A stretch of 64,000 nucleotides of DNA from Gloeopeniophorella convolvens (taxonomy: Eukaryota > Basidiomycota > Agaricomycetes > Russulales): the NCBI GenBank assembly GCA_022496205.1, contig WTXD01000030.1, positions 1 to 64,000 of the forward strand, given 5' to 3'. The translations under genes were made by a program, and so were the position numbers. Shown one piece after another: positions 1 through 11,432 of the stretch. Under the pieces are notes generated by a model. That model worked only from the letters and a program-made list of their open reading frames with translations. It was not told the DNA's origin and made no database searches. Each line of letters starts with the position of its first letter. Position 1 is the first letter of the stretch.

Positions 1-200
1 GTGTAGAGTCTCCCACACTTCATACTAACCATATTTATGCTCTACAGAAGTATAATACATGGAATGCAGAGTAAAAGCATGCATATATGGCCCGTGCTCA
101 CACAGCCCATTTCTACACCCAATGGCTCTAATCCTTCACTTACTGCCACCCCCCAAACGATTTATCACTGCCTCAATCTGCTTTGTTATGTCCTTGCGTG

Positions 201-1144
201 CTATATTGCTTTATTAGCCTTGTTCAACCATAATAAATAGTACAATTCACTCACTACAATATCACATCCTCTGGAGCTCATTTGATGATCTCTCATGGCA
301 TATAGAAGTGGTAGGGCCCACCCAGCAGGTGGCCAGCACCTGATCCCATGCTCTGCACAGTATGTGCATTCATAGGCTCCATCTGATTGCACTTGATCTT
401 GAATCTCACAGTGCCTATCATTAAGATTGCATTGCCCACATCTTCTCTACAACACGGACCATTCAATATGTAAATAGAACACATAGAGATCACTCACTGT
501 GTCATATTCTTCCATGGGGATCTCCTCAATCTCCCCATCCTCAGAATCAGTTTGGTTTAGGATATAATCCATGGAAGACACTGAAATATCTGGACTATGA
601 CACCCACTCAGTCTATTATGCTCTCTCAGTTGTAAAGGTATAAACTCACCTTTGCATCTCTTGATCTTGCTCAATGTCACCAGACTCAAAGTCAGGCCTC
701 TACCACTTGGGACTGTCTAGCCTTGTGTTCCCAGCATCCAGAAATCTCTGAGCTCAGTGGTGGCTAACACACCCTTACACTCATTGGCCACACAGTCTAT
801 AGCAATCCTTCGAAGGCTCACATCACCTAGCCTTGGTGTACTATTGCCATAGATCACTGTGGCCACCTCTGTGATACAGGGTGTGGCCAGAGGATGGGAT
901 TATTCATCCCCAGCTCTAGGGCAGTATCCTATCATAGATCACTAGTAAGAACATCATTAATCAAGGTATGGAAATGACAACTTACCAGTGCATCCTCAAT
1001 GTGCCACAAGACTGCTGGGCTTGGCTCTACACCTTGCTGATGACATCTTCTGAGGACCTCATTGATCCTGGCAGCGATTCTAAGGATTGTCTGCTGTCCT
1101 TGAGGGAGAGCAGAGAATGTGGAGAGTTCAGCTAGGGTTGGCAT
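201..1144 (-). pseudogene. Zn2Cys6-type cluster protein, multi-exon, probably decayed
   Basis: No long ORF is present, but several open stretches on the minus strand join at good splice sites. Exon 1 (1144-986) starts MPTLAELSTFSALPQG and ends at a GTAAGT donor. An open stretch at about 898-720 contains VIYGNSTPRLGDVSLRRIAI and then meets a TAG. Exon 580-498 (acidic, EDGEIEEIPMEEYD) has a TTTCAG acceptor and a GTGAGT donor. Exon 446-201 follows a TTGTAG acceptor and encodes CGQCNLNDRHC, 13 residues, then CTYCAEHGIRC. That is CX2CX6C-X13-CX2CX6C, close to the fungal Zn(II)2Cys6 binuclear cluster, a DNA-binding module. The cluster sits at the C-terminal end here. Linking of the second and third exons is uncertain. 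It may be a host gene fragment or part of an old element. Confidence 0.35.
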
Positions 1145-1260
1145 TTGTTATGTGTGATGGTGATGTGGATAAGTGATAGAGAGTGATAGGGCGCTCTGAT
1201 ACCCCAATATGTTTTCTGGCCCCAACAATTGAAGAGAAGGCCTAGACTTGTCATGTGCTG

Positions 1261-2340
1261 TTCATACGGTCCGGTTTGCAAGGTTCCTATCACACGGTCC
1301 GTTTCACACGGTCCGTGTCATATGATCAATCTAATTCATTCAACTCACATAATCTAATCCAATCAGTTCTGATTTTACATGGTCTGATTGTTATCCCTTT
1401 ATGATCTATTCTATAGCACTTGCATGATGTGTGTGATGGACAACCTTACAGTCACTTGATATATTTAGTCCTGTGCATCTAATACACTTACTATACTCCA
1501 TTGTATATTAGTCTTCACAACTAGTTTGATATTCTTGTAGTGTATATTGCACTCCCCAATGGACATGCTTTATCTCTGGCTCCTTCTCATATTGAAGAAC
1601 TTTGCAGAGTGTATTCTCAGTTTGAGAGCATATCTTACCTGTAGATAAAGATATGTCTTATGATGCTTAAGACCTGGATAATCAAAGCCATCTGAGTATA
1701 GCCATTACAACAGCTTGATTGATGCAGTCCTGTCTACTCTGTATACCTAGCACAACAGGTTATGGACGAGTAGTTCACACAGATATTACCTATACTGCCT
1801 GCACAGTCTGATCTATGCATAGTCTATTCTCTAACATGATCTAATCTGTTTATTAATCATTCTAAACACGGACCGTTCTGTGCACAGACCGTTCTATGCA
1901 CGGACCATGCACATGTAGAGTAACTGAACTATATATACAGATTTTATATGATTTGTTTATAGGGCCTTTGCACAGTCCGTTCGATAGCACTTGCACGGTC
2001 TGTGTTCCTGCCTTGTATGCACTTCGAGTACACTACATAGTATGTAATGTAACATGGTAACACTCATTCATCTTGATTTACCACTCACCAACTGAGTTAT
2101 GTGTATAGTTGGGGCCCTTGGAATCATCTGATGTATCTACTCACTATACTGAATTACACATGTGTTCATCATTGATCAATACTTAAACAATACTTGAATG
2201 CTACTCAAACATTCTCTGAACACTCCTTAGATACTTCATTTTATGTTTTTCCAATCATTCCTTCATTCAAAGCGACGCTTGCACGGTCCGTTTTGGTATA
2301 CAGTCGGCCAACACTATGACCGATAGGTGAAAACGGTCCG
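1261..2340. repeat. Dispersed CACGGTCCGT-like motif cluster
   Basis: Roughly ten copies of a 10-bp motif close to CACGGTCCGT occur in both orientations, for example near 1266, 1293, 1306, 1867, 1882, 1898, 1975, 1994, 2283 and 2330, with one more near 451-461. Spacing is irregular, so it is not a tandem array. I see no gene in 1145-2484. The motif could be a protein-binding repeat of an element's non-coding region. Function is unknown. Confidence 0.5.
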
Positions 2341-2484
2341 GTCGGCCGACGTCGGCTGGCCATGAGTCATATGGAGATTCTGCGGTCGGGCCGTTCCACA
2401 AGTGATATAGCAGGTCTTGGTCTATATGTGAAACATATACAGTAGTGTAAGGTAAAAGTACTGTAGTACGCACTGTGGGGTGAG

Positions 2485-3107
2485 TGTCATGACCTGTACG
2501 ATACGATCTTTTTCTTTTTCTTTCTTTCCACTTGTACAATACATCGCGCAGCTCTTTCTTCCCCCTTCTCCATTTCATTACTTGTACAAACCTAATGGAT
2601 CGTCTTGCGTAAGGACTTATGACTCATCAACGTGGACTTATACATCTGGGGACACTTATCTTTCACTCGTTATACGATCCCTCACTTATCTTGGTGCACC
2701 CCTTTTGCTATTGACTCGTACTGTACTTCTACCTAGGAGACCCACCTTGAGTCCGTTCTGACTTGGTCTGACTCGATACTAGGACATTATGTAAACCACA
2801 TCTCCTGTAGTACTTAAGGCATAGTAGTTGTACTCTAAGGCCTTAAGCCTGTTCTCCTTTATCAATCGACGAGGTTACCAGGGAATCCAAGTGAGGGACT
2901 TGTTCACCCAAGTATCGCAAGGTCTTCAGCCTTTGAACTCGACATACTGGAGGCTGATTGCCTCCACTCGAAGACATCACGTCTTACTCAGGATCTTGTG
3001 CACCTTCATGTGGACCGTCGAGGACCAGCTCATACCAAGACCGACTTATCAAACCTCACTTGTCTCAGCCCTCGCCCGCTCAGTGCATGCCAGCTCAGGC
3101 CGTGACA
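2485..3107 (+). repeat. Solo LTR A inside copia-C leader
   Basis: Begins TGTCATGACCTGTACGATAC and ends CAGGCCGTGACA, with identical 5-bp target duplications GTGAG at 2480-2484 and 3108-3112. It is longer (623 bp) than the ~542-bp LTRs of full element A, so it is a subfamily variant. Removal of the LTR rejoins a leader that aligns with that of the copia-D element, which proves the insertion. Confidence 0.9.
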
Positions 3108-3330
3108 GTGAGGAAGCTTACTGTGGTTCTGTGTCACCACGCTCCATCCCACAGCTTGCAGGAAGTCTGGCTAGGACCCAAGTGCTATGCACAATCCCAT
3201 GGCCTAGCCAGGGAAGGAGGAAGGAAAAAATGGAACAGAGGCTCACCTTGTTGGGTGGAAAGATGTGTGGTCTTGTCAAGGGAGCTTGTGTAAATCTTCA
3301 GTGCAAGGTATTTAGACAGGGCCCATAACC
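3108..3330 (-). mobile_element. Copia-C 5' leader with half-tRNA primer site
   Basis: Read on the minus strand from 3330 this starts GGTTATGGGCCC directly after the LTR end, then contains a stretch near-identical in layout to the copia-D leader: GCATAGCACTTGGG and AACCACAGTAAGCTTCC, versus GCCTAGCACTTGGG and AACCACTGTAAGCTTCT. GGTTATGGGCCC resembles the complement of the anticodon arm of initiator tRNA-Met, the half-tRNA priming known for Drosophila copia. The leader continues left of the solo LTR A below 2480. Where the element ends is not visible, and no gag or pol follows. Confidence 0.65.
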
Positions 3331-3815
3331 TGTTAAAGTGCAGCAAGGGGTGGAGTGATAACTAAAGGACACAAAGTGACGCTTAGTTAGAGAAGGTCAA
3401 AATACTTATACATTAGTGCAATACCTGAAGGACACAAAGTGACACTGTAAGGTAAAGTAAGCATAAGGTAGAAGTGAAAGGAGCGGTAGTGTACTTGCCT
3501 CAGTCAGAGAAGGTCAAAAGACTGAGGCTTCAGAGGCAAAGAAAGGAGTCCTTATATACTGTAAGGAATGACAGATAGCATGTGATAAACACTGCTGATA
3601 AAGCCCAAGAGACCCACATGAAACAGAGTAAGAGTGGGTACCGGAGTACAAGGTGGGTCATGGAATGCCCTAGAAGAGTACGGAACATGGAAATGAATGT
3701 GGGGCTGAACACAGCCTTAAGTCTAGAACATTATGTACACAAGATAAGATAGTCCTTGATTATTGGGTCCATATCTAATATAATCAGAGCCGCCAGGACA
3801 CTGTCCATCTCAACA
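3331..3815 (-). repeat. LTR C (5' LTR of truncated copia-C)
   Basis: On the + strand it begins TGTTAAAGTGCAGC and ends CCATCTCAACA, matching the other LTR C copies in reverse orientation. The primer site lies on its left, so it is the 5' LTR of a minus-strand copia. Its right flank CCTGC is gypsy gag sequence. The flank at left is its own leader, so only one side of the insertion into gypsy B2 remains in the window. Confidence 0.8.
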
Positions 3816-4529
3816 CCTGCCACTTCTGAGAAGAAGGATTTTTGAACCATCCCATAGCCGCACTGTCTATTGGGACTCTTTGTGTTCAGAGGACTTATAA
3901 GAGGTTCTTCGAAGTTGAGAAATTTGAATCCTTTGTAACGATTGACTCTATTCCTGTACCGTCATTTACGATGTGTAATCGACGGACTCCATCCATATCT
4001 GTTAGAGTCAATTTCCTGGGACAGTCCTCTGGCCAAAAAATCAGTGCACGCGCACTCGTTGATAGTGGCGCAGAAGGCATTATCCTGCATACCAACTTCG
4101 CCAACCGACATCACTTCACACTTAAGAAACTCGTCAAACCTTTCCCTGTTCGCAATGTCAATGGCACTGATAATGCTACCGGCTTGATTTAGCATACTAC
4201 TATTCAATGCCTTGAAATCCCTACACCAGACGGCCACTCGCATCAAGAATGGATTGAACTATATCTCACTGACATCAGTGACCACGACCTTATCTTAGGC
4301 ACAGACTGGCTTAGACGACACAACCCTAGTATCAACTGGGAAAAGGACACTATTACCTTTGACCGTTGCCCCCCTTCCTGTCAACTATCCAACTCCACTA
4401 TCTCTGCCACTGCATTAGACAACATTCCTGTTGGTCTAATCCACACAATCACTGCACCACTTGATACCACTGAAGATGGTACCCATGAGGCCGATGCAAA
4501 CTTTGCCATAGAAATGCAAACTGTCCTTG
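3816..4529 (+). pseudogene. Gypsy B2 gag end and aspartic protease
   Basis: Encodes the gag tail TSEKKDF and, in the 3842-4192 frame, a retropepsin-like region with ALVDSGAEGIILHTNF, where DSG is the catalytic triplet. The next frame continues with DLILGTDWLRRHNPSINWEK, typical of the protease-to-RT linker of fungal chromoviruses. A TGA and later frame breaks interrupt it. The sequence ends at AMEMQTVL-like residues exactly where a solo LTR B is inserted; RT resumes at 5191. Confidence 0.8.
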
Positions 4530-5185
4530 TGTCAGGACTCACTCGCGGTGTGTGCGCAGAGAGGATAGCAGAGGGATTTGGAGAGCATCACAAGGGGGAA
4601 GACAGAAGATGAGCTGCAATGTGCAGGAACAGAGTGGGGACACACTAACAGTGCTATTGCAGTGCTAGGTACAGATGAGAGTGCCACAGATGGACAGTCT
4701 GAGGACCACTAGGTGATACATGGGGGTCTTATATACTACTGGAGACCCCCCAGACGAATCTGGTCTAATTACTGATGGGGATTCCAGAGGGGATTCCCCA
4801 TAACCTCTCCTCTCTGATACGCTTCTTAGATTCCATTGCAGAGTGGGGCTTGAGGCCCCATGGAGTTCTTGATGATCAGAGTCCCAAAGAGGACGCGTGA
4901 AGCGTTTCATCTTGATCAAGGTTCTGGTTACTTTGGGACGAGTAATATGGCCTTTCTGAGAGATCCCTAGTCCGGGATCTTGGGGGTATTCCAGGGTTAA
5001 TTGGACATTAGGGAGTAGGGCAAGGAATGGGGGTGAAGGGTCACGTGATGCATTTCAACTTGTAGTCGCAATGTGAGTGGTACGCGTTGCATTGTGAGCG
5101 ACGCGTAGGCTGTTTACTAGTAGGACTGAGTTTGCTTGAGTGTTCTGAGCATCTTGACCTCCTTGAAGCCCTAGTGTTTGTGACA
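4530..5185 (-). repeat. Solo LTR B in gypsy B2
   Basis: Starts TGTCAGGACTCACTC and ends GTTTGTGACA on the + strand. TSD CCTTG is exact at 4525-4529 and 5186-5190. 656 bp. A TATA-like GTCTTATATACTACTGGAG block lies inside, as in all LTR B copies. Confidence 0.92.
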
Positions 5186-5190
5186 CCTTG

Positions 5191-6943
5191 CATCTTGTGG
5201 TTATATTAACTACACCCTTCAAGAACCATATCTCCTTGATTCTGTCGACCTCACTACCATCAGACAACTCTTCCAACCAGAATCAATGCACACTCGCACA
5301 GTGGTCGATGATCCTTGCGCTTGTTCCACCCGCGCAATGGTCCATGATCCTGGAGCTTGTCCTGTAATACAACTCAAGTTACACCAGTCGACCGAATCCA
5401 CATCTGTCCGCACCAAAACAACTCATTTGCAACAATTGGCTGAACAGAATGTCACACCCAAGAAGACAATCAAAGATATTGTCCCTCCAGAATCCCTCAA
5501 GTACCATAAAGTCTTCGAAGAATCAGCTGCTCAATGACTCCCCACTCACAAACCCTGAGACCATGCTATTGACCTAAAACCTGACACCCAACTCCATGAC
5601 TGTAAAATCTACAGTCTCACTCCTGACAAACAGAAAGCCCTTGATGAATTCCTCAAAGAACACCTTGCAAAAGGCTATATTTGCCCTTCAAAGTCACCCA
5701 TGACAAGCCCTTTCTTCTTTGTCAAGAAGAAAGATGGAAAGCTACACCCTGTGCAAGATTATCGTGCCCTCAACAATATCACTATCAAGAATGCCTACCC
5801 ACTTCCACTTATCCCTGAACTCATCGACAAACTCAAGAACGCCCGCTATTTCACCAAGTTTGATATTCGCTGAGGCTATAACAATATTCACATCAAAGAA
5901 GGCAATGAATGGAAAGCCACCTTCAAGACTAACCATGGTCTATTCAAACCCCTAGTCATATTCTTTGGCCTCTGCAACTCTCCCAGCACGTTTCAATCCT
6001 TCATGAACGAGAACTTCAAAGATATCATCGCAACCGGCTGCGTGGTCATCTACATGGATGATATCCTTATCTTCACCGACACTCTTGAAGAGAATTATAC
6101 CCTCGTTTATTGTGTCCTCCAACGTCTTCGTGAACTTGACCTCTACCTCAAACCAGAGAAATGCTCCTTCTTTCAGACAACCATCGAGTACCTCGGTCTT
6201 ATCATCTCTGCTGGTCACATTCGCATGGACCCTGCCAAACTTAAAGCCATCATGGAGTGGCCAACGCCAAAAACATTTAAGCACGTTCAAGCGTTCCTCG
6301 GCTTTGGAAATTTCTACAGATGTTTCATCAAAGATTTTTCCAAGATTGCACGCCCCCTTCACACCCTCACACGTAAAGACACACCGTTCCAGTGGTCCTC
6401 AGCCTGTCAACAAGCGTTTGACAACCTTAAGCATGCATTCACCTCAGCCCTAGTACTCACACTCCCCAACCACACTTGTCCATTTCGTCTGATTATAGAT
6501 GCCTCCGACTTTGCCATCGGTGCTGTGCTGGAGCAACCAGACAAAATTAATTGCTGGCACCCCATCGCATTCCTCTCTAAACCCATGACTGACGCTGAAC
6601 GCAACTATGACATCCACGATAAAGAACTCCTTGCTATTATCCATTCCCTTGAAACCTATCGACACTACCTACAAGGAGCCCAACACCACATCGAAATCTA
6701 GACCAATTACAACAACCTGACATACTTCACTACAAAACAGAAACTCACTCGATGACAAGCGCATTGGTCTCTCGAACTCTCTTAATACGATGTTCTTCTC
6801 CTTCATAAACCTAGCATTTACAACCATGCCGATCATCTGTCCTGCCATCCAGATCTTAAAGAGGGGATAATGACTGAAAACGACAACAAAATCCTCTTGG
6901 ATACCAAGTTTTTCACAATCCAAGCTACTCATGCTGGCACTAC
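5191..6943 (+). pseudogene. Gypsy B2 reverse transcriptase and RNase H
   Basis: RT residues include [12 protein letters not shown], the catalytic VVIYMDDILIF at about 6045-6075, and KPEKCSFFQTTIEYLGLIIS. RNase H follows with LIIDASDFAIGAVLEQ and HDKELLAII. Stops interrupt the reading frame at 5535, 5871, 6699, 6752 and 6783; the B1 copy has R, W, W, R and Q at these places. The frame is cut at 6943 by a solo LTR A and continues at 7633. The enzyme would copy element RNA into cDNA in virus-like particles, but this copy cannot make it. Confidence 0.88.
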
Positions 6944-7627
6944 TGTCACAGCCTGAGCTGGTGTGTGTTGAACGGGCAAGGGCTGAGATGAGCGAGGTTC
7001 AATAAGTCAGTCTCGATGTGAGCTGGTTCTTGATGGTGTACATGAATGTGCACGAGATCCTGGGTAAGACATGATATCTTCGAGTGGAGGCAATCGGCCT
7101 CTGGTACATCGAGTTCAAAAGCTGAAGACCTTGCGATACTTGGGTGAACAAGACCCTCACACGGATTCCCTGGTAATCTCATCAATTGACAAAGGAGAAC
7201 AGGCTTAAGGCCTTAGAGTACAAATACTATGCCTTAAGTACTACAAGAGTCGTGGTTTACATAATGTCCTAGTATCGAGTCAGATCGAGTCACAGCGGAC
7301 TCAATGTGGGTCTCCTAGGTAGAAGTACAGTATTAGTCCAATGGCATAAGGGGCACGTCAAGATATATGAGGGATCGTATGACAGGTGAAAGATAAGCAT
7401 CCCCAAATGTACACATCCACGTCGATGAGTCATAAGTCCTTACACAGGACGATTCGTTAAACTGATATGCCACTCTCAACGACTGCAACGGTAAGAAGTA
7501 GAAGCTGACAAAGAGATCGTAATATCTGGACGGATAACAAAACGGAAAAGTGAAAAGGACCACACGATGTATCGTACAAGTGAAAAGAAGAAAGGAAGAA
7601 AAAGATTGTATCATACAAGTTGTGACA
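6944..7627 (-). repeat. Solo LTR A in gypsy B2
   Basis: TGTCACAGCCTGAGC ... CAAGTTGTGACA with TSD ACTAC at 6939-6943 and 7628-7632. 684 bp, a longer subfamily variant. It separates the RNase H and integrase parts of B2. Confidence 0.92.
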
Positions 7628-7632
7628 ACTAC

Positions 7633-9158
7633 CACTACCATTGGAGACCAAAATCTACGACAATGCATTAGAGAATCTCAGAACAAAGATGGAGAAGTCA
7701 CTAAAGCGTTAACAACAATTATGAAGAATGGTCCATGCACAATAGCGAAAGGCTTAGAAGATTGGAACTATGAAGATGGTCTCATCTTACATTAAGGAAA
7801 GGTCTACATCCCCAAAGACACCAAATTACGACGAGAGATTGTTCAGCAATACTATGAATCACTCGCCACCGGCCACCCAGGAAGATGGAAAACTTATGAA
7901 CTAGTCTCTCGAGAGTACTGGTGGCCTGGAATATCCAAGTTCATTAAAGACTATGTCAATGGCTATGCCACTTGCCAAACCACTAAACGATAACATCCTA
8001 ATCTCATTCCACTGCATCTGAACGAAATCCCAAACCGTCCCTGGGAAGTCATTACTATGGACTTCATCACCGACCTTCCTATCTCAAAGGGATACGACTC
8101 ACTCTACATCGTAGTCGACTGCTTCACTAAAGCTACTATCATCGCTCCCTGTCATAAAACTATCACCTCTGAACAAACCGCCGACCTCTACATCAATTAT
8201 GTCTGGAAGCGTACTGGACTTCCTAAACAAGTTATCTCTGACAGAGGACCGCAATTTGCATTACAATTTATGCAAGAAGTCTGGAAACAACTTCAAGTAA
8301 CTCTCACCCTTAGTACCACATATCACCCTTAGACCAACAGTGAAACAGAACGAGTTAATCAAGAACTAGAACAATACCTACAAATCTTCTGTAACTATCA
8401 ACAAGACAACTCGGTTGACCTCATCCCATTCATGGAGTTTGCACACAACAATCACCAACACTCAGCTACCCACATCGCACCCTTCCTAGCCTGGTATGAC
8501 TTCCTCCCCGAATTCATTCCATCACCACAACTTGGTTACCAAGTTGAATCTGCCAAACAACGTCTCACACTACTCAAACAAATCTGCACTGAAATCAAAG
8601 CGAGTTTAGAAAACGCCACAGAAATCATGAAACACTCTAGACCTGATGGATCAGAACACAAGTACAAAGAAGGAGATCTCGTCTGGCTAGAAGCAAAGAA
8701 CCTTTGTATAACACATCCAAAGGCGAAGTTAGCACCCAAATGTTATGGACCATTCAAAGTCATCACCTCCTATGCAGTCACCAGTAAACTCAAACTACCT
8801 GACCATTGGCACATTCACCCTGTCTTTCACAACTCACTCATTTCCCCATACAAAGAAACCACCGCTCATGGACCTAACTTTTCGACACCTCCACCTGAAA
8901 TCATTGACGATGAAGAAAGACACTACAAGATTGAAACAATTATCAAGAGTCAACCCAATAGAAACTGACAAGGCATTCAATACCTTGTCAAGTGGAAAGG
9001 TTACTCTGACTCTGAAAATTCATGGGTTCCTTACTCAGAAATGAAACACGCCATGGAAACTGTTCACTCATTCCACCAACAACACCCCTCTATGCCGCAA
9101 TCACCATCACTCGCTCATGACAGACTTATTAATGCGCTTCAGGTGCAGCGCAATCATA
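7633..9158 (+). pseudogene. Gypsy B2 integrase with chromodomain
   Basis: Contains the integrase zinc-finger remnant, the core aspartates in MDFITDLPISKGYDSLYIVV and VISDRGPQFALQ, and the TNSETERVN region for the glutamate. A C-terminal chromodomain-like segment (HYKIETIIKSQ ... QYLVKWKGYSDSENSWVPY) follows. Chromodomains of this kind direct integration to heterochromatin in chromoviruses. Stops at 7793, 7990, 8330 and 8966 replace Q, Q, Q and R of copy B1. Confidence 0.88.
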
Positions 9159-9170
9159 AAGAGGGGATAA

Positions 9171-9826
9171 TGTCATGAACACTAGGGCTTCAAGAAGGTT
9201 GAGATGCTCAGAACACTCAAGCGAACTCAGCCCTACTAGTGAACAGCCTACGTGTCGCTCACAATGCGACATGTACCACTCACATTACGACTACAAGTCG
9301 AAATGCATCACATGACCCTTCACCCCCATTCCTCGCCCTACTCCCTAATGGCCAATTAACCCTGGAATACCCCCAAGATCCCGGACTAGGGATCTCTCAG
9401 AATGGCCATATTACTTGTCCTAAAGTAACCAGAACCTTGATCAAGATGAAGCACTTCATGCATCCTCTTTGGGACTCTGATCATCAAGAACTCCATGGGG
9501 CCTCAAGCCCCACTCTGCAATGGAATCTGAGAAGCATATCAGAGAGGAGAGGTTATGGGGAATCCCCTCTGGAATCCCCATCAGTAATTAGACCAGATTC
9601 GTCTGGGGGGTCTCCAGTAGTATATAAGACCCCCATGTATCGCCTAGTGGTTCTCAGACTGTCCATCTGTGGCACTCTCATCTGTACCTAGCACTGCAAT
9701 AGCACTGTTAGTGTGTTCCCCCTCGTTTCTGCAATACTCGCAGCTCATCTTCCATTCTCCCCCTTGTGATGCTCTCCAAACCCTCTGCTATCCTCTCTGC
9801 ACACACCCTGCAAGTGAGTTCTGACA
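9171..9826 (+). repeat. 3' LTR of gypsy B2
   Basis: TGTCATGAACACTAGGGC ... GAGTTCTGACA, directly preceded by the polypurine tract AAAGAGGGGATAA. The LTR ends only 4 nt before the ATG of the next gene, so its promoter could read into it. Confidence 0.92.
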
Positions 9827-9830
9827 GGAG

Positions 9831-11432
9831 ATGAAGGTGCCAAAAAAACAACCTGCATGGCAGCTTTATTCACGCAAGTACTACAAGGAATGCTGTCGCC
9901 CAATCTTCAATAAAGAATGGGCGGAAGTGAAGGCGAGGCCGCTTCTCTCTGACAAAAAGCAGCCCCACCCTTTCAACATTTGTATCACGGTCATCAAGTG
10001 CCTCTTTGCAGCAGAATCTCCTGAGTTCCGTGCAGAGCTGGAGAAAGAGCCTCTGGAGAACCTTCAAGAATTGAAGGAGAAGGTGAAGGCTGCGTCTGAT
10101 GGCCCCATAAACCCCACTGATCCTGCATCACAACAGCAGTAAGTACTTTTATCTTGGATAATTCGTCGTAAGCCTACTCACACACTCACAAACCTTAGGA
10201 GCCTCAACCAAGCCTATTCTACCCTTCAGCCTTTGGTAGATCAGGTGGCTCGGAAGTATGGGTTTGTTGCAACACTTCTACTCGCTGGACCAATCCCAGA
10301 GTGGAGTGGCGCAGTCCATGCATTATGGTACATTCCTTGCTAGCATCCCACCGGCGTTCATTGAGCTAACACAATGTCTTATCAAGCTTTCACTCTGGCA
10401 AAACTATTGGCCTTATCAAACAGAATTGGCAGCAGTACAATGCCGACAGATTTGATCAGGCCACAAAGTCTTTGATCGGTTTTGCTTAGGCTGTTTTTTG
10501 TACATTGGGAAATGTACTGCCACATTGCATGGGTGCTGATCGACAAAAAAGCTCCAGAGGTTCGTCGCGCACATTCTTTGAGGCCCTCGCATCCAGAAAG
10601 TTTGGACTTTGATAATGAACAACACAATGACATTTCGGGGCTGTCAGCAGAGCCCACTGTTATCAACGGTGGATCCAGATCGTTCACATGGATGGCCGAC
10701 AACGCCAATGCCACTCAGCAACTTGCGGCTCCGGGATTAGGTAATGGCGACTCTGTGAGTTCTCTTTCAAACATGACGCTGAAGTGCCTTGTAGCCTTAC
10801 TCGTCATGTCAGGACCTACTCGTGTCTCTGGGTGGCAGGGCTCCATCTCCTGAGCCTTTTATAGCTCAGAGTTCAGAGTCAACAGGCTTTGATGATTTCT
10901 GGGCTATGACTTTGAACTCGGTGGCTTTTGATCTGAGAGGCCATGTCACACATTCCAACGCACTGCTGACTCTGCCACTGGTACCCCCCAACCCCCAGCT
11001 ACTTCCCACCCCACTTCCTTCACCTTCACCATCTCTTGCCTTGCCCTCGCCCCCGCTGTCTCTTGCATCAGGGGTACCCTTCGATGGCAATGCTATCATC
11101 CCTGCTCCCTCTGGCGACAGTGACAGTGAGGAATTCTGTGAGATAACCCCTGCCCCATCTCCGAGCATCGATCTGCCAGCCCCGCCTCCTCCAACTCTGG
11201 TAGTTTCATCCACGCAGCTTTCAGCCCCCCTACCTCACACTGTTAGCAGCATCTATCGCTCCAGGAGCTCAACACCAGCGCTGGGACTCATTGAGCCAGA
11301 CAGCCTTGAAGTGGAGCAAGTCGTCGCCATGCATCAGAGTGATGACTTAACAATGCCTTCCCTCAAATCTGAGTCTCACCGCTGGCCCGCTTGGTTACTT
11401 GATGCGAACAAGTACTTTAGCAACATTCAGAT
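9831..11432 (+). pseudogene. Mushroom-expanded family protein, cut at both ends by LTRs
   Basis: Exon 1 encodes MKVPKKQPAWQLYSRKYYKE and continues to the GTAAGT at about 10140. A CCTTAG acceptor (10198) gives SLNQAYSTLQPLVDQVARKY then ATLLLAGPIPEWSGAVHALW. A later open stretch gives GKTIGLIKQNWQQYNADRFD and SLIGFA. A Pro/Ser-rich region (10822-11350) leads to SESHRWPAWLLDANKYFSNI, where the copia LTR begins at 11433. I recall this order (WQLYS/KLYYKE N-terminus, LLAGPIPE, Pro-rich middle, WPxWLxDA C-terminus) from a large uncharacterised family of Agaricomycete proteins; function is unknown. The 3' part is lost beyond the copia LTR and does not reappear in the window. Confidence 0.55.

Larger units (their letters stand above)
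3816..9826 (+). mobile_element. Gypsy B2: 5'-truncated chromodomain Ty3/gypsy element
   Basis: Plus-strand copy of the same family as B1 (14824-30954). It keeps the end of gag, protease, RT, RNase H, integrase, chromodomain, polypurine tract AAAGAGGGGATAA (9158-9170) and 3' LTR. The 5' LTR and most of gag are absent. The left end is formed by a copia-C LTR. It is interrupted by a solo LTR B (4530-5185) and a solo LTR A (6944-7627). At least nine in-frame stops relative to B1 are all transitions, so it is an old, dead copy. Confidence 0.9.

Noticed and set aside
2267..2578. 103-codon minus-strand ORF spanning the LTR A border
   Set aside because: It runs from inside the solo LTR A into copia-C leader sequence; open by chance and without domain features.
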